DNA of 62,770 nucleotides, from positions 1 to 62,770 of the forward strand of contig NZ_BOMW01000069.1 of NCBI RefSeq assembly GCF_016862395.1, read 5' to 3'. Position 1 is the stretch's first letter. Each line of letters starts with the position of its first letter. Source of the DNA: Actinoplanes siamensis. GTDB lineage: Bacteria > Actinomycetota > Actinomycetes > Mycobacteriales > Micromonosporaceae. The notes beneath the pieces were generated by a model, which was not told the DNA's origin, ran no database searches, and was given only the letters and a program-made list of their open reading frames with translations. Shown piece by piece: positions 35,340 through 44,751 of this stretch. A program made the translations under genes and the position numbers.

Positions 35340-36680
35340 ATGTCTGAGAGCGTGGAACGGCCGGGCGGGGCCCGGGAGCGACGCTGCAAGTACACCGTGT
35401 GCGGGCGCGTTTTGCCTGGTGGCGGGCCCGGGCGGCCGCTGGAGTACTGCCGGGACCGCACGTGGGAGCCCGGCGGCAAGACGTGCAAGCAGATGGCCTA
35501 CGAGGAGCAGGCCGCGGTCGCGGCGGCCGGGCTGGACGCGCCGTTGCTGACGCTGCAGACCCTGGCCGGGCAGGTCGCCGGCCCGGTCACCGCGCTGCAG
35601 CAGACCCTGGCCGAGGTCGTGGCCGCGCTGGGCGCGGTCGAGGACGGCGGCGTGGCCCGGATGCAGCAGGCCGAGCAGCAGATGCTCGCCGCCCAGACCC
35701 GCGCCGAGGCCGCCGACGCCGCCCGCGACCGGGCCGAACGCGCCGCCGAGCTCGCCCAACGGGAACGGGCCGCCGCCAACGTCGACAAGTCGCAGGCGTT
35801 GAGCCGGGCCCGCGACGCCGAGGCCGCCGCCCAGCGCGCCCGGGCCGAGGCCGCGGCCGACGTCGCTACCGCCCGGCAGGCCCAGGGCCGGGCTGAGGCC
35901 GCCGCCGAGGCCGCGCAGACCGCCCGGGATAAAGAGGTGGAGCGCCGGAAACGGATCGAGGAGCAGGCCGACGACCTGCGCGGCCAGCTGCGCGAGGCCC
36001 GCGACGCCAACCGCGCACTGTCGGCCGACCTGCGTACCGCCACCGCCGACGCCCGCGCGAACGCCAAGCGGGCCGCCGGGCTGGAGACGACGCTGGCCAC
36101 CACGACCGCCCAGCTGGACGCCGTCACCACCGCCCGCGACACCGCCGAGACCACGCTGGCCACCACCCGCACCCACCTGGCCGAGACCAGCGCCGAGCGC
36201 GGCCGGCTCGTCGACGAGCTCGCCGGCGTGCGCGCCGAACTGGCCGCCGAGAACGCCCGCGCCACCGCGGCCGCCGCTGAACTCGAGCACCTACGCACCG
36301 AGCTGGCCGGGGCCACGACCGCGCAGGCCCGGCTCGCCGCCGACGTCGAGCAGCTGCGCGCCGAGCTGGCCGAGGTGCACGCCGAGCGGGCCCGGCTCGC
36401 CGACGACCTTGCAGGCGTGCGTACCGAGCTGACCACGGAGAAGGCCCGAGCCGCGGCCGCGGCCGCCGACATCGACCGGCTCAACACCCAGCTCGACGCC
36501 ACCCGCGCCGACCTGCGCACCGCCGAGCGTCATGCCGACCGGGCCGAGGCCCGCGTCGAGGCCACCCAGGAGCAGATCGAGCGCCAGGCTGCCGAGCTGG
36601 CCGGGCTGCGCACCGAACTGGCCACCAGCCAAGCCACCCTGGCCACCGCCCGCGCCGCAACGGAGAATGGACCCCGATGA
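35340..36680 (+). CDS. KfrA-like coiled-coil protein with N-terminal cysteine motif
   Basis: 446 residues. The N-terminus RRCKYTVCGRVLP, EYCRDR and KTCKQMAYEEQ forms a short cysteine cluster with a basic face. Residues 80-440 are nearly unbroken heptad coiled coil. Long alpha-helical KfrA-type proteins bind their own promoter and help partition low-copy plasmids. The operators before the gene and the downstream parAB fit this. There is no detectable similarity to KfrA in the N-terminus, so the name is by analogy. Confidence 0.65.
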   Translation: MSESVERPGGARERRCKYTVCGRVLPGGGPGRPLEYCRDRTWEPGGKTCKQMAYEEQAAVAAAGLDAPLLTLQTLAGQVAGPVTALQQTLAEVVAALGAVEDGGVARMQQAEQQMLAAQTRAEAADAARDRAERAAELAQRERAAANVDKSQALSRARDAEAAAQRARAEAAADVATARQAQGRAEAAAEAAQTARDKEVERRKRIEEQADDLRGQLREARDANRALSADLRTATADARANAKRAAGLETTLATTTAQLDAVTTARDTAETTLATTRTHLAETSAERGRLVDELAGVRAELAAENARATAAAAELEHLRTELAGATTAQARLAADVEQLRAELAEVHAERARLADDLAGVRTELTTEKARAAAAAADIDRLNTQLDATRADLRTAERHADRAEARVEATQEQIERQAAELAGLRTELATSQATLATARAATENGPR

Positions 36681-36963
36681 GCAGCTTGGAAGATCTCGCT
36701 CAGCGCGTTGCCGCCCTCGAAGCCGAGCTGGCCATCGTGCGGCAGGAAGCCGCCGCCGCCCGCGCCCTGGCCGCCGGCGCCGACGGCGACGTCGCCGAGT
36801 ACCGCGCCGAGCTTCGTGGTCATACCCGCGTGCTCGGCGCCCTGCGCGAGACCCAGGTCGAGCAGGGCCAGGCGATCACCGTCATGAACGACAAGATGGA
36901 CCAGCTGGCCGGCACCGTCGGGCACGTCCGCGACCAGCACGGCGCGAGCCTGGCCCACCGACG
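36677..36963 (+). pseudogene. Short coiled-coil gene truncated at its 3' end
   Basis: Begins with ATGA overlap with the coiled-coil gene. The protein (MSSLEDLAQRVAALEAELAI, LRGHTRVLGALRETQVEQG, DKMDQLAGTVGHVRDQHG) is coherent for about 95 residues. It then runs into unrelated sequence that reads across a hydrolase remnant and antisense parB. A deletion or fusion near 36960 probably removed its end. Confidence 0.5.
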
Positions 36964-36969
36964 TCGGCC

Positions 36970-37250
36970 TGCTCATGGATCTGGTGGATCGGCAATGCGC
37001 GCAGACCACCGCACCCACCGCCGGATGGGAAGCGCCCCGGCGACCACCGTCCCGTCCCGGATGCGTGCTGGCCAACGCCGACGACACGGTGGTATCTCCG
37101 CAATCGGCGGTGGCGTGGGCGGCCGATCTGGGTGGCCTGCGAGTCGCGCCGTACTCCTACCGCGGTCACGTCTCCCTCGGCCGGGCCCTCCCGCTCCTGG
37201 GCGGCCACAGCCCGTGTGGAAGCTTCCTCACCACCATCGCCAAGCGGTGA
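36970..37250 (+). pseudogene. C-terminal remnant of an alpha/beta-hydrolase-like protein
   Basis: Reads VLANADDTVVSPQSAVAWA, LRVAPYSYRGHVSLGRALPL. The D and H positions resemble the acid and histidine region of alpha/beta hydrolases. No start or core domain is present, so it is a fragment. Confidence 0.4.
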
Positions 37251-37389
37251 GGCTCATTGCGGCCGCGACGATGGCGGGGAGAGGGGAGCGCCGCCAGCAG
37301 GCCGTCGAGATTCGCGGCAAGCAAATGTTGTTGGCGGTGTGGGGGCAGCACCGGCGGCAGAACCGCGCCGGCCTGTCCACCAAGCCGCA

Positions 37390-37417
37390 GGGGCCGGTAA
37401 CCGCGGTTACCGGCCCC
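37390..37417. repeat. parS: parS-like site 1 (28-bp perfect palindrome)
   Basis: Core CGGTAACCGCGGTTACCG with matching GGGGC/GCCCC flanks, 18 bp beyond the parB stop. It may double as a terminator for parAB. Confidence 0.7.
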
Positions 37418-37434
37418 GCTTTTACGTGCTCTAC

Positions 37435-38322
37435 CTATGGCGTCTGCTCTGTCAGCAAGATTTCCGCGAGCTGCCGTAGGTCCTCGGAGGAAAGGACGGA
37501 ACGCAGCGACTCGGCGATCTTCGGTGGAGTGCCGCCGAGGCGACGGACTGCTGAGGCGGCTGTCGTGGCGGCAGAACGCGGGTGAGGAACCCTTTCCTCG
37601 GTTGTTGGCTGAGTTCCCGCCTCTTCTTCCTCGCGGGACTCGGTCCGCTTCTGCTCCTGGTAGGCGCGCAAGATCGCCATCTGCTTGTCTGTCGGATGGG
37701 TATGCAGGGTCCGCACATCGCGGAGTGGTACCTGCGCCTCCCGGATTAGCTTCTGCACCTCGACGTCGAGTTTGAGCAAGTTGGTGCGCTGAATGACCCA
37801 CGTCTTCGTGCGACCCAGGCGTTCGCCGGCGGCTGCGGTAGATCCGCTCTCCGTGACGATCAGTTGGACCGCGTGGGCCTCCTCGATTGCGTTGTAGTCC
37901 TCACGGTCGAAGTTCTCGGCTGCGGTCGCGGCGACAAAGCGAGACCGGTTCTGCGCCAGCTCGTCCTTGACGGCGATATCCATCGGCCGGCCGAGCTGCT
38001 GCAGGGCGATCCGGCGTCTTGCGCCGGTGACCTGGACATACGGTGCGACCCCGATGTCGCCTTCGTATTCGGGGAAGATGTCCAGGAAGGCTTTCCGATG
38101 CACCACCGTGGAAGCCTGCAGCTGCCCGTTCTCCCGGATGGATTCTCGGAGAGCAGCGATGGTTTCCGCGTCGGCGTCGATCAGCCGGGTGTTCAACGGG
38201 TTCGGGGCCACCTGGTCGACCGGGACCGGATTCTGGCCTTGGGAGGCGAATCGAGGGACACGGGCATCGGGTAGCCGTGGTTCGTCGGCGAGAGCGGACA
38301 GGTCAACGCGTTTGCCGGCCAC
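37435..38322 (-). CDS. parB: ParB-family partition protein
   Basis: 295 residues from GTG. The ParB/Spo0J N-terminal domain is visible (VPVDQVAPNPLNTRLI, IAALRESIRENGQLQ, QVTGARRRIALQQLG), with the GARRR motif in place of the usual GERR-type CTP-binding box. HTH follows (STAAAGERLGRTKTWVIQRTN). Starts one base past the parA stop, with AAGGAAG inside parA. It probably binds the four palindromes around the operon. Confidence 0.88.
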   Translation of the reverse strand: MAGKRVDLSALADEPRLPDARVPRFASQGQNPVPVDQVAPNPLNTRLIDADAETIAALRESIRENGQLQASTVVHRKAFLDIFPEYEGDIGVAPYVQVTGARRRIALQQLGRPMDIAVKDELAQNRSRFVAATAAENFDREDYNAIEEAHAVQLIVTESGSTAAAGERLGRTKTWVIQRTNLLKLDVEVQKLIREAQVPLRDVRTLHTHPTDKQMAILRAYQEQKRTESREEEEAGTQPTTEERVPHPRSAATTAASAVRRLGGTPPKIAESLRSVLSSEDLRQLAEILLTEQTP

Positions 38323-38323
38323 G

Positions 38324-39079
38324 TCAAGACTTCCTTGCCGACGAGGAGGCCGGGGACCCGGTGTTCTGCGTCGGGAGGGCCGGGACCGAGCCGCCGTATC
38401 CCAACTCGAGCGCCAGGTAGAGGAAGTCTTCGCGTGCCTCGCTCGCCGTGCGATTGCGCGGGTACTGAGTGACGACCTGGCCCTCAGCGCTGGCGCGAGT
38501 GTGCAGCTTGTACCGGCGGATCACTGTCTTGCAGGCAGGCCATCCGCTCTTCGCGATGAACTGGGCGGTCTGCTGCAAGTCGGTGGTGCCGTCGCGGGGA
38601 TCCCAGTTGTTGACGACCACCCGGTATGGGATACCCCGTGGGGCGATGACCTCGTCGATGGTCAACCGAGTGGGGTCGTAGCTCAGCGGCTCGGGTGTCA
38701 TGGGGATGATGACGTCGTCGCATTCCTCAAGGGCGCTCTGCAGGATTCGCTCGTCCTCCAGACTGCCCGGGGTGTCGACGAAGATGTGCGAGTAGGCGAG
38801 CCGCCGCAATTTGGACAGGTCGCGTGGGTCATCCACCTGCGCGAAGTCGAACGGCAGACCACCGCGGTTCTTCACCCGGTCAGACCACCACACCGATGAT
38901 CCCTGAGGGTCGGTCGAGGCCACCATCACCGGGCTGGGAGCTTCCTCCTGCTCCAGCTTCCTGAGAGGGCTGTTCGACTCGACCAGGACGGCGTGAGTGA
39001 TCGCGGCGAGGTTGACCGCGAGGGTCGTTTTGCCGACCCCGCCCTTCTGGTTGGCGATGACATGGATCTTTGCAGCCAT
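38324..39079 (-). CDS. parA: ParA-family partition ATPase
   Basis: 251 residues. Deviant Walker A at 12-19 (KGGVGKTT), VMVASTDPQGSSVWWSDR, IFVDTPGSLEDE as the Walker B region, and VIIPMTPEPLSYD. There is no N-terminal HTH, so it is a type Ib-like ParA. CGGAG precedes the ATG. It drives plasmid segregation with ParB. Confidence 0.9.
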   Translation of the reverse strand: MAAKIHVIANQKGGVGKTTLAVNLAAITHAVLVESNSPLRKLEQEEAPSPVMVASTDPQGSSVWWSDRVKNRGGLPFDFAQVDDPRDLSKLRRLAYSHIFVDTPGSLEDERILQSALEECDDVIIPMTPEPLSYDPTRLTIDEVIAPRGIPYRVVVNNWDPRDGTTDLQQTAQFIAKSGWPACKTVIRRYKLHTRASAEGQVVTQYPRNRTASEAREDFLYLALELGYGGSVPALPTQNTGSPASSSARKS

Positions 39080-39185
39080 GAAGACTCCGTTCCGTGTGCT
39101 TCCCGGGTTCCCGGTACTTCGGACCGGCTCATCGTAAAGGGCTGCTGAACTGCATTAATAACGGCGCGCCAGCCCCCGCACCAGA

Positions 39186-39211
39186 CTGCCGGTAACCGCG
39201 GTTACCGGCAG
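39186..39211. repeat. parS: parS-like site 2
   Basis: 26-bp perfect palindrome with core CGGTAACCGCGGTTACCG, about 110 bp upstream of parA. Confidence 0.7.
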
Positions 39212-39256
39212 CCGCTCGTGCGGTGGTGGTCGGCCTTCGATGTTGGGGCCGTGGGC

Positions 39257-39276
39257 CCGGTAACCGCGGTTACCGG
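39257..39276. repeat. parS: parS-like site 3
   Basis: CCGGTAACCGCGGTTACCGG, 20-bp perfect palindrome. Confidence 0.7.
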
Positions 39277-39296
39277 CGCCTCCTCTGTGGGCTGTA

Positions 39297-39316
39297 TCGG
39301 TAACCGCGGTTACCGA
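39297..39316. repeat. parS: parS-like site 4
   Basis: TCGGTAACCGCGGTTACCGA. It adjoins, and appears to interrupt, the NB-ARC gene remnant. Confidence 0.7.
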
Positions 39317-39565
39317 CAGCGCGAGGTCGATCGACAGCGCCCAGGTCGCGGCGACCGTAGCCTGGTGCTCATCCGGCAGCGCGCCCTCCTCCGGAACCAG
39401 GTCGGCCAGCTGGCGCCGCTGGTCGGCCAGCCGGGCGCGGTAGCCGGCGCAGGACAGCCGCCGGTCGAGGAGATAGGCGGCGGCCTGCGCCAGAGCCAGC
39501 GGCAGGTACCCCAGGTCGGCGGCCAGCCCGTCGGCGTCGTCGAGCAGCCGCGGGTGCCCGGCCAA
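39317..39565 (-). pseudogene. NB-ARC/AfsR-like STAND ATPase fragment
   Basis: Reads LLDDADGLAADLGYLPLAL, QAAAYLLDRRLSCAGYRARL, HQATVAATWALSIDLAL. This matches the GxPLAL region and following helices of NB-ARC/TPR regulators. It lacks the P-loop and TPR parts and runs into the parS cluster. Confidence 0.55.
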
Positions 39566-39746
39566 TTTGTGCTCCAGATAGGCGCGCGCCTCCGCTACCG
39601 TGAACAGTCACGCTACCGGCGATCTTGATAGGGCGTACATAGGTGGTCCTCTGTAGAACAGGGCCAGTGCCGTAACGACAACTCATTGACGTTGAGACCT
39701 CATACGTGAGTTGGCCACGCGTACGCGGCGATATGAGACGAGGCCT
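39566..39746. other. Short gap after the XRE-membrane gene
   Basis: No gene or clear terminator. Contains AACTCATTGACGTTGAGAC near 39680. Confidence 0.4.
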
Positions 39747-41237
39747 TCACGGCAGGAACAGCAAAGCGACCAGGGCCAGGCTTAGCGTCAGAGTCAACGC
39801 CGCCATCTTGATCACGGCGGAGGCTATGTCACGGTCGATGGTCAGTTGGATCGAGTTGCGTGCGCCATGCCAGGTGAACTGAATCGCGTAGGGCTCCGGG
39901 GGGTGACCGTAGCTTCGCCGCTCGCGGGCGCCGCGGCGGTGGGTGCGGGGGGTGTCGGTGGTCTTCGGGTCTTCTGGGAGCGCCGAGGAATGGGCCGGCG
40001 CCGGCGCGGTGGTCAGCACGTCGGCGTCGGCGGTGTCGTCCGGTGGGGCCTCGACCGCCTCGTGGTGTTGTTCGAGTGGCCCTGACGGGCCGGTGTCGGT
40101 CGTGGGATGGCCCTGGCCGGCAGATGTTTGCGCGCCGGCGGTGGGTAGCGCCGTGGTGTTGTTGGGCGCTGGTGGCTGTTCCTCTTGCCGTTCTTGGGGG
40201 GTCTGCGTGCTGGTGGCCTCGGGATCGGGCCGCTCGGTCTGCTCTGGTGCTGTTTCGGCTTGCGCGTCCTGCGGCGGTACGGCTGCGGACTCGTCGTGGT
40301 CGTCGCTGTCCGGGGCGCGATCGTCGGTGGTGAGCCAGCGCGGTTGCCGGCGGATGAGCTTGCTGGCTGCCGGTGTGTCCTGAGGGTGGTCCGGGTGTGC
40401 CAGCTGCGGCCGTTCCTCCAGCACAGCGGTGGTTCCGGCTTCGGACGGGCTGGTGACGATCGCGTTCCACGAATCCGGACTGTTCGGGCGCCGGCTCGTG
40501 AGCGTGGTGCCGATGGTGGGCCCCTCGGAGGTGAGGGCTTTGAGCGCCGCGGTGATGCGGCGTTCGGTGTCCTGTACGGCTTTGAGGCAGTCCACCCAGC
40601 GGGTCACCTGTTCGTCGGTGAGTCCGCAGGCGTGTAGGTAGAGCGCGGTGAACTCGGCTGACGGACGGATCTTCTTGTTAATCACGTCGTAGACGGTGGT
40701 GCGTTTGAGCTGCAGCACCTTGCCGTCGATGCTCTCGTAGGCCGTGCCGGCGGTCGAGGTTTGTGATCGGTCGATGATCTGCCTGACGGTCAGGCCGGCC
40801 GTCTCGCGCACCGTGGCCAGCGCGTCGGCGAAGCTGCGCAGGTTGTCGATGCTGCTGAAGTCGATGTCGCCGTACGCGGGGCCGATCTCGTCGCTGCCGG
40901 CGCGGGTGGCCGACTGCTCGGCGATCTTCTGCTCGGTGCGCAAGCGGCGCTGCTCGTCGGACGCCGCTTTCCACAGGTTCTTCGCCTTGCCGAGCGCGGC
41001 CTCCCCGGTGATCCCGCAGGCCATCAGATAGGCCTGGGTCACCTCCCATGACGCCAGCTTCTTCCCGCTGGCCGCCACCGACAGCGCCGGGATCGAGTAC
41101 TTGGTCATCTCCGCCAGTTCCCGGTAGGACAGGCCGCTGGTACGGCGCCCGGCGCGCAGCACCTTGGCCAGGCGCAGCAAGCTGGGCGGCCCGTTGACGG
41201 GAAGGGGCGCCTCCCGGCGCCCCGTCGCGGTCTTCAC
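39747..41237 (-). CDS. Membrane-anchored regulator with two XRE-type HTH domains
   Basis: 496 residues from GTG. First HTH at about 20-60 (RLAKVLRAGRRTSGLSYREL, MTKYSIPALSVAASGKKL). Second at about 135-200 (RSFADALATVRETAGLTVRQ, TTVYDVINKKIRPSAEF). A Pro/Thr/Glu-rich linker follows, then a C-terminal transmembrane helix (MAALTLTLSLALVALLFL). This RodZ-like layout keeps a DNA-binding head at the membrane. GTGA overlap with the upstream small membrane gene. Confidence 0.68.
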   Translation of the reverse strand: MKTATGRREAPLPVNGPPSLLRLAKVLRAGRRTSGLSYRELAEMTKYSIPALSVAASGKKLASWEVTQAYLMACGITGEAALGKAKNLWKAASDEQRRLRTEQKIAEQSATRAGSDEIGPAYGDIDFSSIDNLRSFADALATVRETAGLTVRQIIDRSQTSTAGTAYESIDGKVLQLKRTTVYDVINKKIRPSAEFTALYLHACGLTDEQVTRWVDCLKAVQDTERRITAALKALTSEGPTIGTTLTSRRPNSPDSWNAIVTSPSEAGTTAVLEERPQLAHPDHPQDTPAASKLIRRQPRWLTTDDRAPDSDDHDESAAVPPQDAQAETAPEQTERPDPEATSTQTPQERQEEQPPAPNNTTALPTAGAQTSAGQGHPTTDTGPSGPLEQHHEAVEAPPDDTADADVLTTAPAPAHSSALPEDPKTTDTPRTHRRGARERRSYGHPPEPYAIQFTWHGARNSIQLTIDRDIASAVIKMAALTLTLSLALVALLFLP

Positions 41238-41566
41238 GTCGCCGGCGACTTCTGCTGCCCACCGGTGTTGTCCGCGGCGCTCTCATCGGCGCGGCGGGCG
41301 GGCGTGGCATCAAGCGCCACCGCGGTGCCGGCTTCGCCGTGCTGTGCCGCAGCGGCGGTCACCGGCGTGTCGGTGCCCAGGAGCCGCCGGCAGCCGTCAC
41401 CGATGAGCCCGATGGCGACGACACCGGCGGTCACGGCGAGAGCCTGGTTGTCCAGCAGCCAGAGGCCGAGGCTGAACAGCATCAGCAGCGTGGTCAAGAT
41501 AATCAGGACCGTGATCGTCTTACCGGACGGCTGCGAGGGTGGATGATGGGTGCATCCATGCGTCAT
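41234..41566 (-). CDS. Small membrane protein paired with the XRE-membrane regulator
   Basis: 110 residues from the ATG of MTHGCTHHPP. Two hydrophobic segments (ITVLIILTTLLMLFSLGLWL, LAVTAGVVAIGLIGDG) and a disordered tail. Its stop overlaps the regulator start, so the pair forms an operon. Confidence 0.6.
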   Translation of the reverse strand: MTHGCTHHPPSQPSGKTITVLIILTTLLMLFSLGLWLLDNQALAVTAGVVAIGLIGDGCRRLLGTDTPVTAAAAQHGEAGTAVALDATPARRADESAADNTGGQQKSPAT

Positions 41567-42667
41567 GGTGAGGCGCTCGACTTTCTCGAACAGGTGAGAA
41601 CCCGGGACGCCAAGAAGCGCCACGCGGGTTCTCACCTGGAACCGGACGATCGACGCGGACTGGGATTTCTCGGAGTTTGCGGTCTCGCGAGCAGTACCGG
41701 TCGTCTTCTGGCCGAAAGTCTCTCACGCAGCGGCGACAGGTTGGCTGGGCGCGTTCGTTAACCAGGGCGATGCCGGAGCCACCGGGCCAGTTGTTTTGGT
41801 TAACAACGGTGGTTTCGTTGTTTGCAATAACCGCCAAGATGGTTGCCGTCGCCGGGTTAACAACGTTCTATTGGATGCATCAGGTTCTGGGCCGCAAGGC
41901 TCGGGGCCGGTGTGCCCGCCGGTTTTCTCTTTGAACCGGGCGATCGGTGGGCGTGGGGGTCTCTGTTTTGCGGCGGAGGCCCCCATGGGCTTTCTGCAGC
42001 TCCCACCCTCTCTGAATCGATGTCTGGCTATCGCTGATGCCCGAACGATGCGGCAGGCCGGGCATCGGGTGAACGGCCGAACCCCTATGGGCGTCTTGGG
42101 TGGACAGTGCCGTGCGCGACGGCGGTCCTGCCCTGGGCACAAGGAAAGATCCGGATCGAGCCCGGACGCGGCGGCCCGGGAATCTCGCAACATCGAACTT
42201 CTCCGTGATCTTTTCCAGCCGGGTTGGTCATGCCAGTTATTCTCACCAGGAGTTTTGTGGAAGCGCTCTCACGTGTGCGGGGCTGAAGCCGGACGGATGA
42301 TCGACCGAACTGTCGCTCGAAGACTGTGAGGGCTGGGCGCCAGCCGCGGTGTGGCTGGTAGGCCTTGCGGGTGAGCCGAGATGCCCCGGCGCCGAGCGCG
42401 GGCGTAGCCAACTGTGACCTTCGGGCCCCGGCGCTTGGCGGCGTGCCTCAGCTCCGTGGGGCAGGAGGACGCGTTCGTCTTCGGCTACGCCATGGTGGTG
42501 CGGCCGTGACGCTGAGTGTCCGGATCCAGCGAGCGACCGGAACGACTCGCTCCCGGGGACGTCCGAAAATCGCGGAGCGTAAAAGTGTCGTACCTCTATG
42601 CGACCATGGCTTCCTGTTCTTCGCCCGTCGGCCAAGCCGTGCCGTACGCCCACCTCATAGGAGAAAC
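41567..42667. other. 1.1-kb gene-free segment
   Basis: No convincing gene. GTTAAC occurs at 41757, 41798 and 41855, the last two as GTTAACAACG. These may be operators for the membrane-anchored regulator. The right end is the leader of the CoiA-like gene. Confidence 0.45.
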
Positions 42668-44230
42668 TTGTCTGCCCCGACCGCGCCGAACAGCGCTTGG
42701 GACATCGATCCCTACACCTTCTCCGGCGGGGTGTACTACGTCCCCGCCGGCATCGAGCTGCAGCCGCGCCTGCCCGGATGGGGCCACCCCGGCCTGTCCG
42801 GTCTGCGAGAGCGGGTGGCCAGCGACCGGCCGCACGGCGTCAGCGGGCAGAAGTTGCTCTGCCTGTTGTGCATGCGCCTGCGCGCCGACGAGGGACTGCC
42901 GCCGGCGCCGGTGTGGATGACGTTCGTCGACGGGCCGCACGCCCCGGTTTTCCGGCACGAGGACGGTCGCTCCCCGCACGCCGAGCACACCCCTGAGAGC
43001 GATATCCACAAGGCACTGAAGGACCGCGAAGCCGCCACCTGGACCGCGGCCGGCGCGACGGATGTCAGAGTCGAGGCTTGGCGTCCCCGCGCCAAGCGCC
43101 GCCCCGACGTGCTCGCCGTCGGCGCCCGGCTGACCGTGGCTGGGGAGATCCAGCACACCACCCTCACCCCCAGCGCCGTGAACCGCCGCCAGAACGCCCT
43201 CGCCGCGACGGGCGACCGCGTCGTCTGGACCACCGACCGCGACTCCGCCGACGTCGCGTTCCTGCGCCAGGTGCCTCACCTCGCCGTGCCCGCGCTCGAC
43301 GACTACCGCCTGTACCGGCAGGACCGGACGCCACAGCTGAACGTGATCTCCGGCTGGACCGCCTTCGAGTCACAACGCTGCGGCTGGTCCGACATATGGC
43401 ACGGCGGCAGCACGCGCTGTCCCGTGACCGGGCGGCTCCAGCCATGCGGCCGGCGGCACCTGTACCCGACCTTGAACCCGCACGCCTACCGGCCGGACCC
43501 CGGCGCCCGGTTTCCCTGCGGCTCCAGCCCGGACCTCGACCACCTACTTGAAGGCATCCTCACCGACGGGTGGAGGCCGTATCAGGTCGGCGGGCAACGG
43601 ACTACCTGGATCCCGACTGCCGTCTATGACGACGTGGTCGCCGAACGCGGGGGCAGTGTCGAAGCCGCTGAGCGGCCCCGCCCGCCCGTGACGACCCAGT
43701 CAGGCGGGACCCGCGTCTGTGAGCAGAGGGCCACCACGCGGTCCGCTGCGGACCTGGGCTACCTCACCGAGCGGTTCCGGCAAGGCCAGCCGCTCGGCAT
43801 CGCACCGCCGACCACGCTTCTCGAGACCTTGCCGGCCCCGGCTGCGGCACCCGAGGATTCGGCCCGCCGCGTGCGACTGGTCATCCCGGGCATGCACGCC
43901 GTGACCGGGGCCACCCTGGAGCTCGCGGCCGACAACATGGCGGTCTTCGTGGAAGCGGTGCGTGAGCGGGCCCGGATCGAGGGCGACACCCGCGGCTACA
44001 CCCCGCATGTTGGTGAACCGAGGCGCGATGCCAACACGGATGCCGACGGCCGGTTCGGCTGGACCCTCTCCGTCAACGGCCGCGACCAGGCCATCCTGAT
44101 GCCCGGTATAGAGCTGGCCCAGCTGCGCGGCACCGGTCTCGCCGCCCCGTGCCTGATCGTCAACGGCAGCGCCTGGTGGTGGAACGACGCGGCTGGCATG
44201 GCCGTACCCATCCCAGGCCGCACGACGTAG
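42668..44230 (+). CDS. CoiA-like predicted nuclease
   Basis: 520 residues from TTG, with AGGAG just upstream. Residues about 100-215 resemble the CoiA nuclease domain: SDIHKALKDREAATWTAAGA, RRPDVLAV, VAGEIQHTTL, RRQNALAATG, VVWTTDRD. The RPDV...GEIQ pair fits a PD-(D/E)XK core, where Q replaces the usual K. CWSDIWHGG, CPVTGRLQPCG and HLYP suggest a zinc-bound middle. The C-terminal module (ILMPGIELAQLRG, NGSAWWWNDAAGM) is found again as broken copies at 44366-44640 and 4916-5038. CoiA family members aid recombination in competence or process DNA in conflict systems. Confidence 0.6.
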   Translation: MSAPTAPNSAWDIDPYTFSGGVYYVPAGIELQPRLPGWGHPGLSGLRERVASDRPHGVSGQKLLCLLCMRLRADEGLPPAPVWMTFVDGPHAPVFRHEDGRSPHAEHTPESDIHKALKDREAATWTAAGATDVRVEAWRPRAKRRPDVLAVGARLTVAGEIQHTTLTPSAVNRRQNALAATGDRVVWTTDRDSADVAFLRQVPHLAVPALDDYRLYRQDRTPQLNVISGWTAFESQRCGWSDIWHGGSTRCPVTGRLQPCGRRHLYPTLNPHAYRPDPGARFPCGSSPDLDHLLEGILTDGWRPYQVGGQRTTWIPTAVYDDVVAERGGSVEAAERPRPPVTTQSGGTRVCEQRATTRSAADLGYLTERFRQGQPLGIAPPTTLLETLPAPAAAPEDSARRVRLVIPGMHAVTGATLELAADNMAVFVEAVRERARIEGDTRGYTPHVGEPRRDANTDADGRFGWTLSVNGRDQAILMPGIELAQLRGTGLAAPCLIVNGSAWWWNDAAGMAVPIPGRTT

Positions 44231-44365
44231 TCAGCCACCAGGCTGGTCTGCGCCGGTCGTGGCCTCCCGACGTGACGGCCCGGCCGGCGGGGCTCGGCCG
44301 TCAGCATCAGTAGTGCACCTGAAGGTGGCCGGCTGGGGTGTGGCCGAGCGGCACCGGACCCTGGA

Positions 44366-44640
44366 TCAGGCGGGCTCGGCGCGGCCGCGGGATGTGTCCA
44401 GGGTGCTCTGCCACGGCTGCTGGTCCGGCAGCGGCACCGCTGCGCCGGCCGCGTCGTTCCACCACGAGCCGTTGACCTTGATCGCCAAGGTCTCGACCGA
44501 CAGGCCGCGCAGTATCGCCAGGTCGACGCCGGGCATGAGGATGTGCTGGGGGCCGGCCGTTGACGCTCAGGAGCCAGCCGAAGCGGCCGCCTCATCGGCG
44601 GCCTCGCCTCGGACCGGCTGACCGACGTGCGGGGTGTAGC
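44366..44640 (-). pseudogene. Inverted, frameshifted copy of the CoiA-like 3' end
   Basis: The minus strand reads GYTPHVGQPV, then in another frame GRFGWLLSVNGR, then HILMPGVDLAILRG and NGSWWNDAAGAAVPLP before a stop. Each piece matches the end of the adjacent gene in order. At least two frameshifts show it is dead, or a separate diverged gene. Confidence 0.6.
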
Positions 44641-44708
44641 CCCAAGGGTGAGCTTCTCGGAGTGGATCTTCTTGACCCTCATGAAAATCGGTGGTGCTGC
44701 ACGAAGAA

Positions 44709-44741
44709 GCAGGCCCCGGGCACACTGTGCTCGGGGCCTGC
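44709..44741 (-). terminator. Terminator of the 42-residue membrane gene
   Basis: GCAGGCCCCG pairs with CGGGGCCTGC, extended by GCAC/GTGC inside. On the minus strand TTCTTCG follows. It starts about 11 bp after the stop. Confidence 0.6.
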
Positions 44742-44751
44742 GTGTGAGGTT

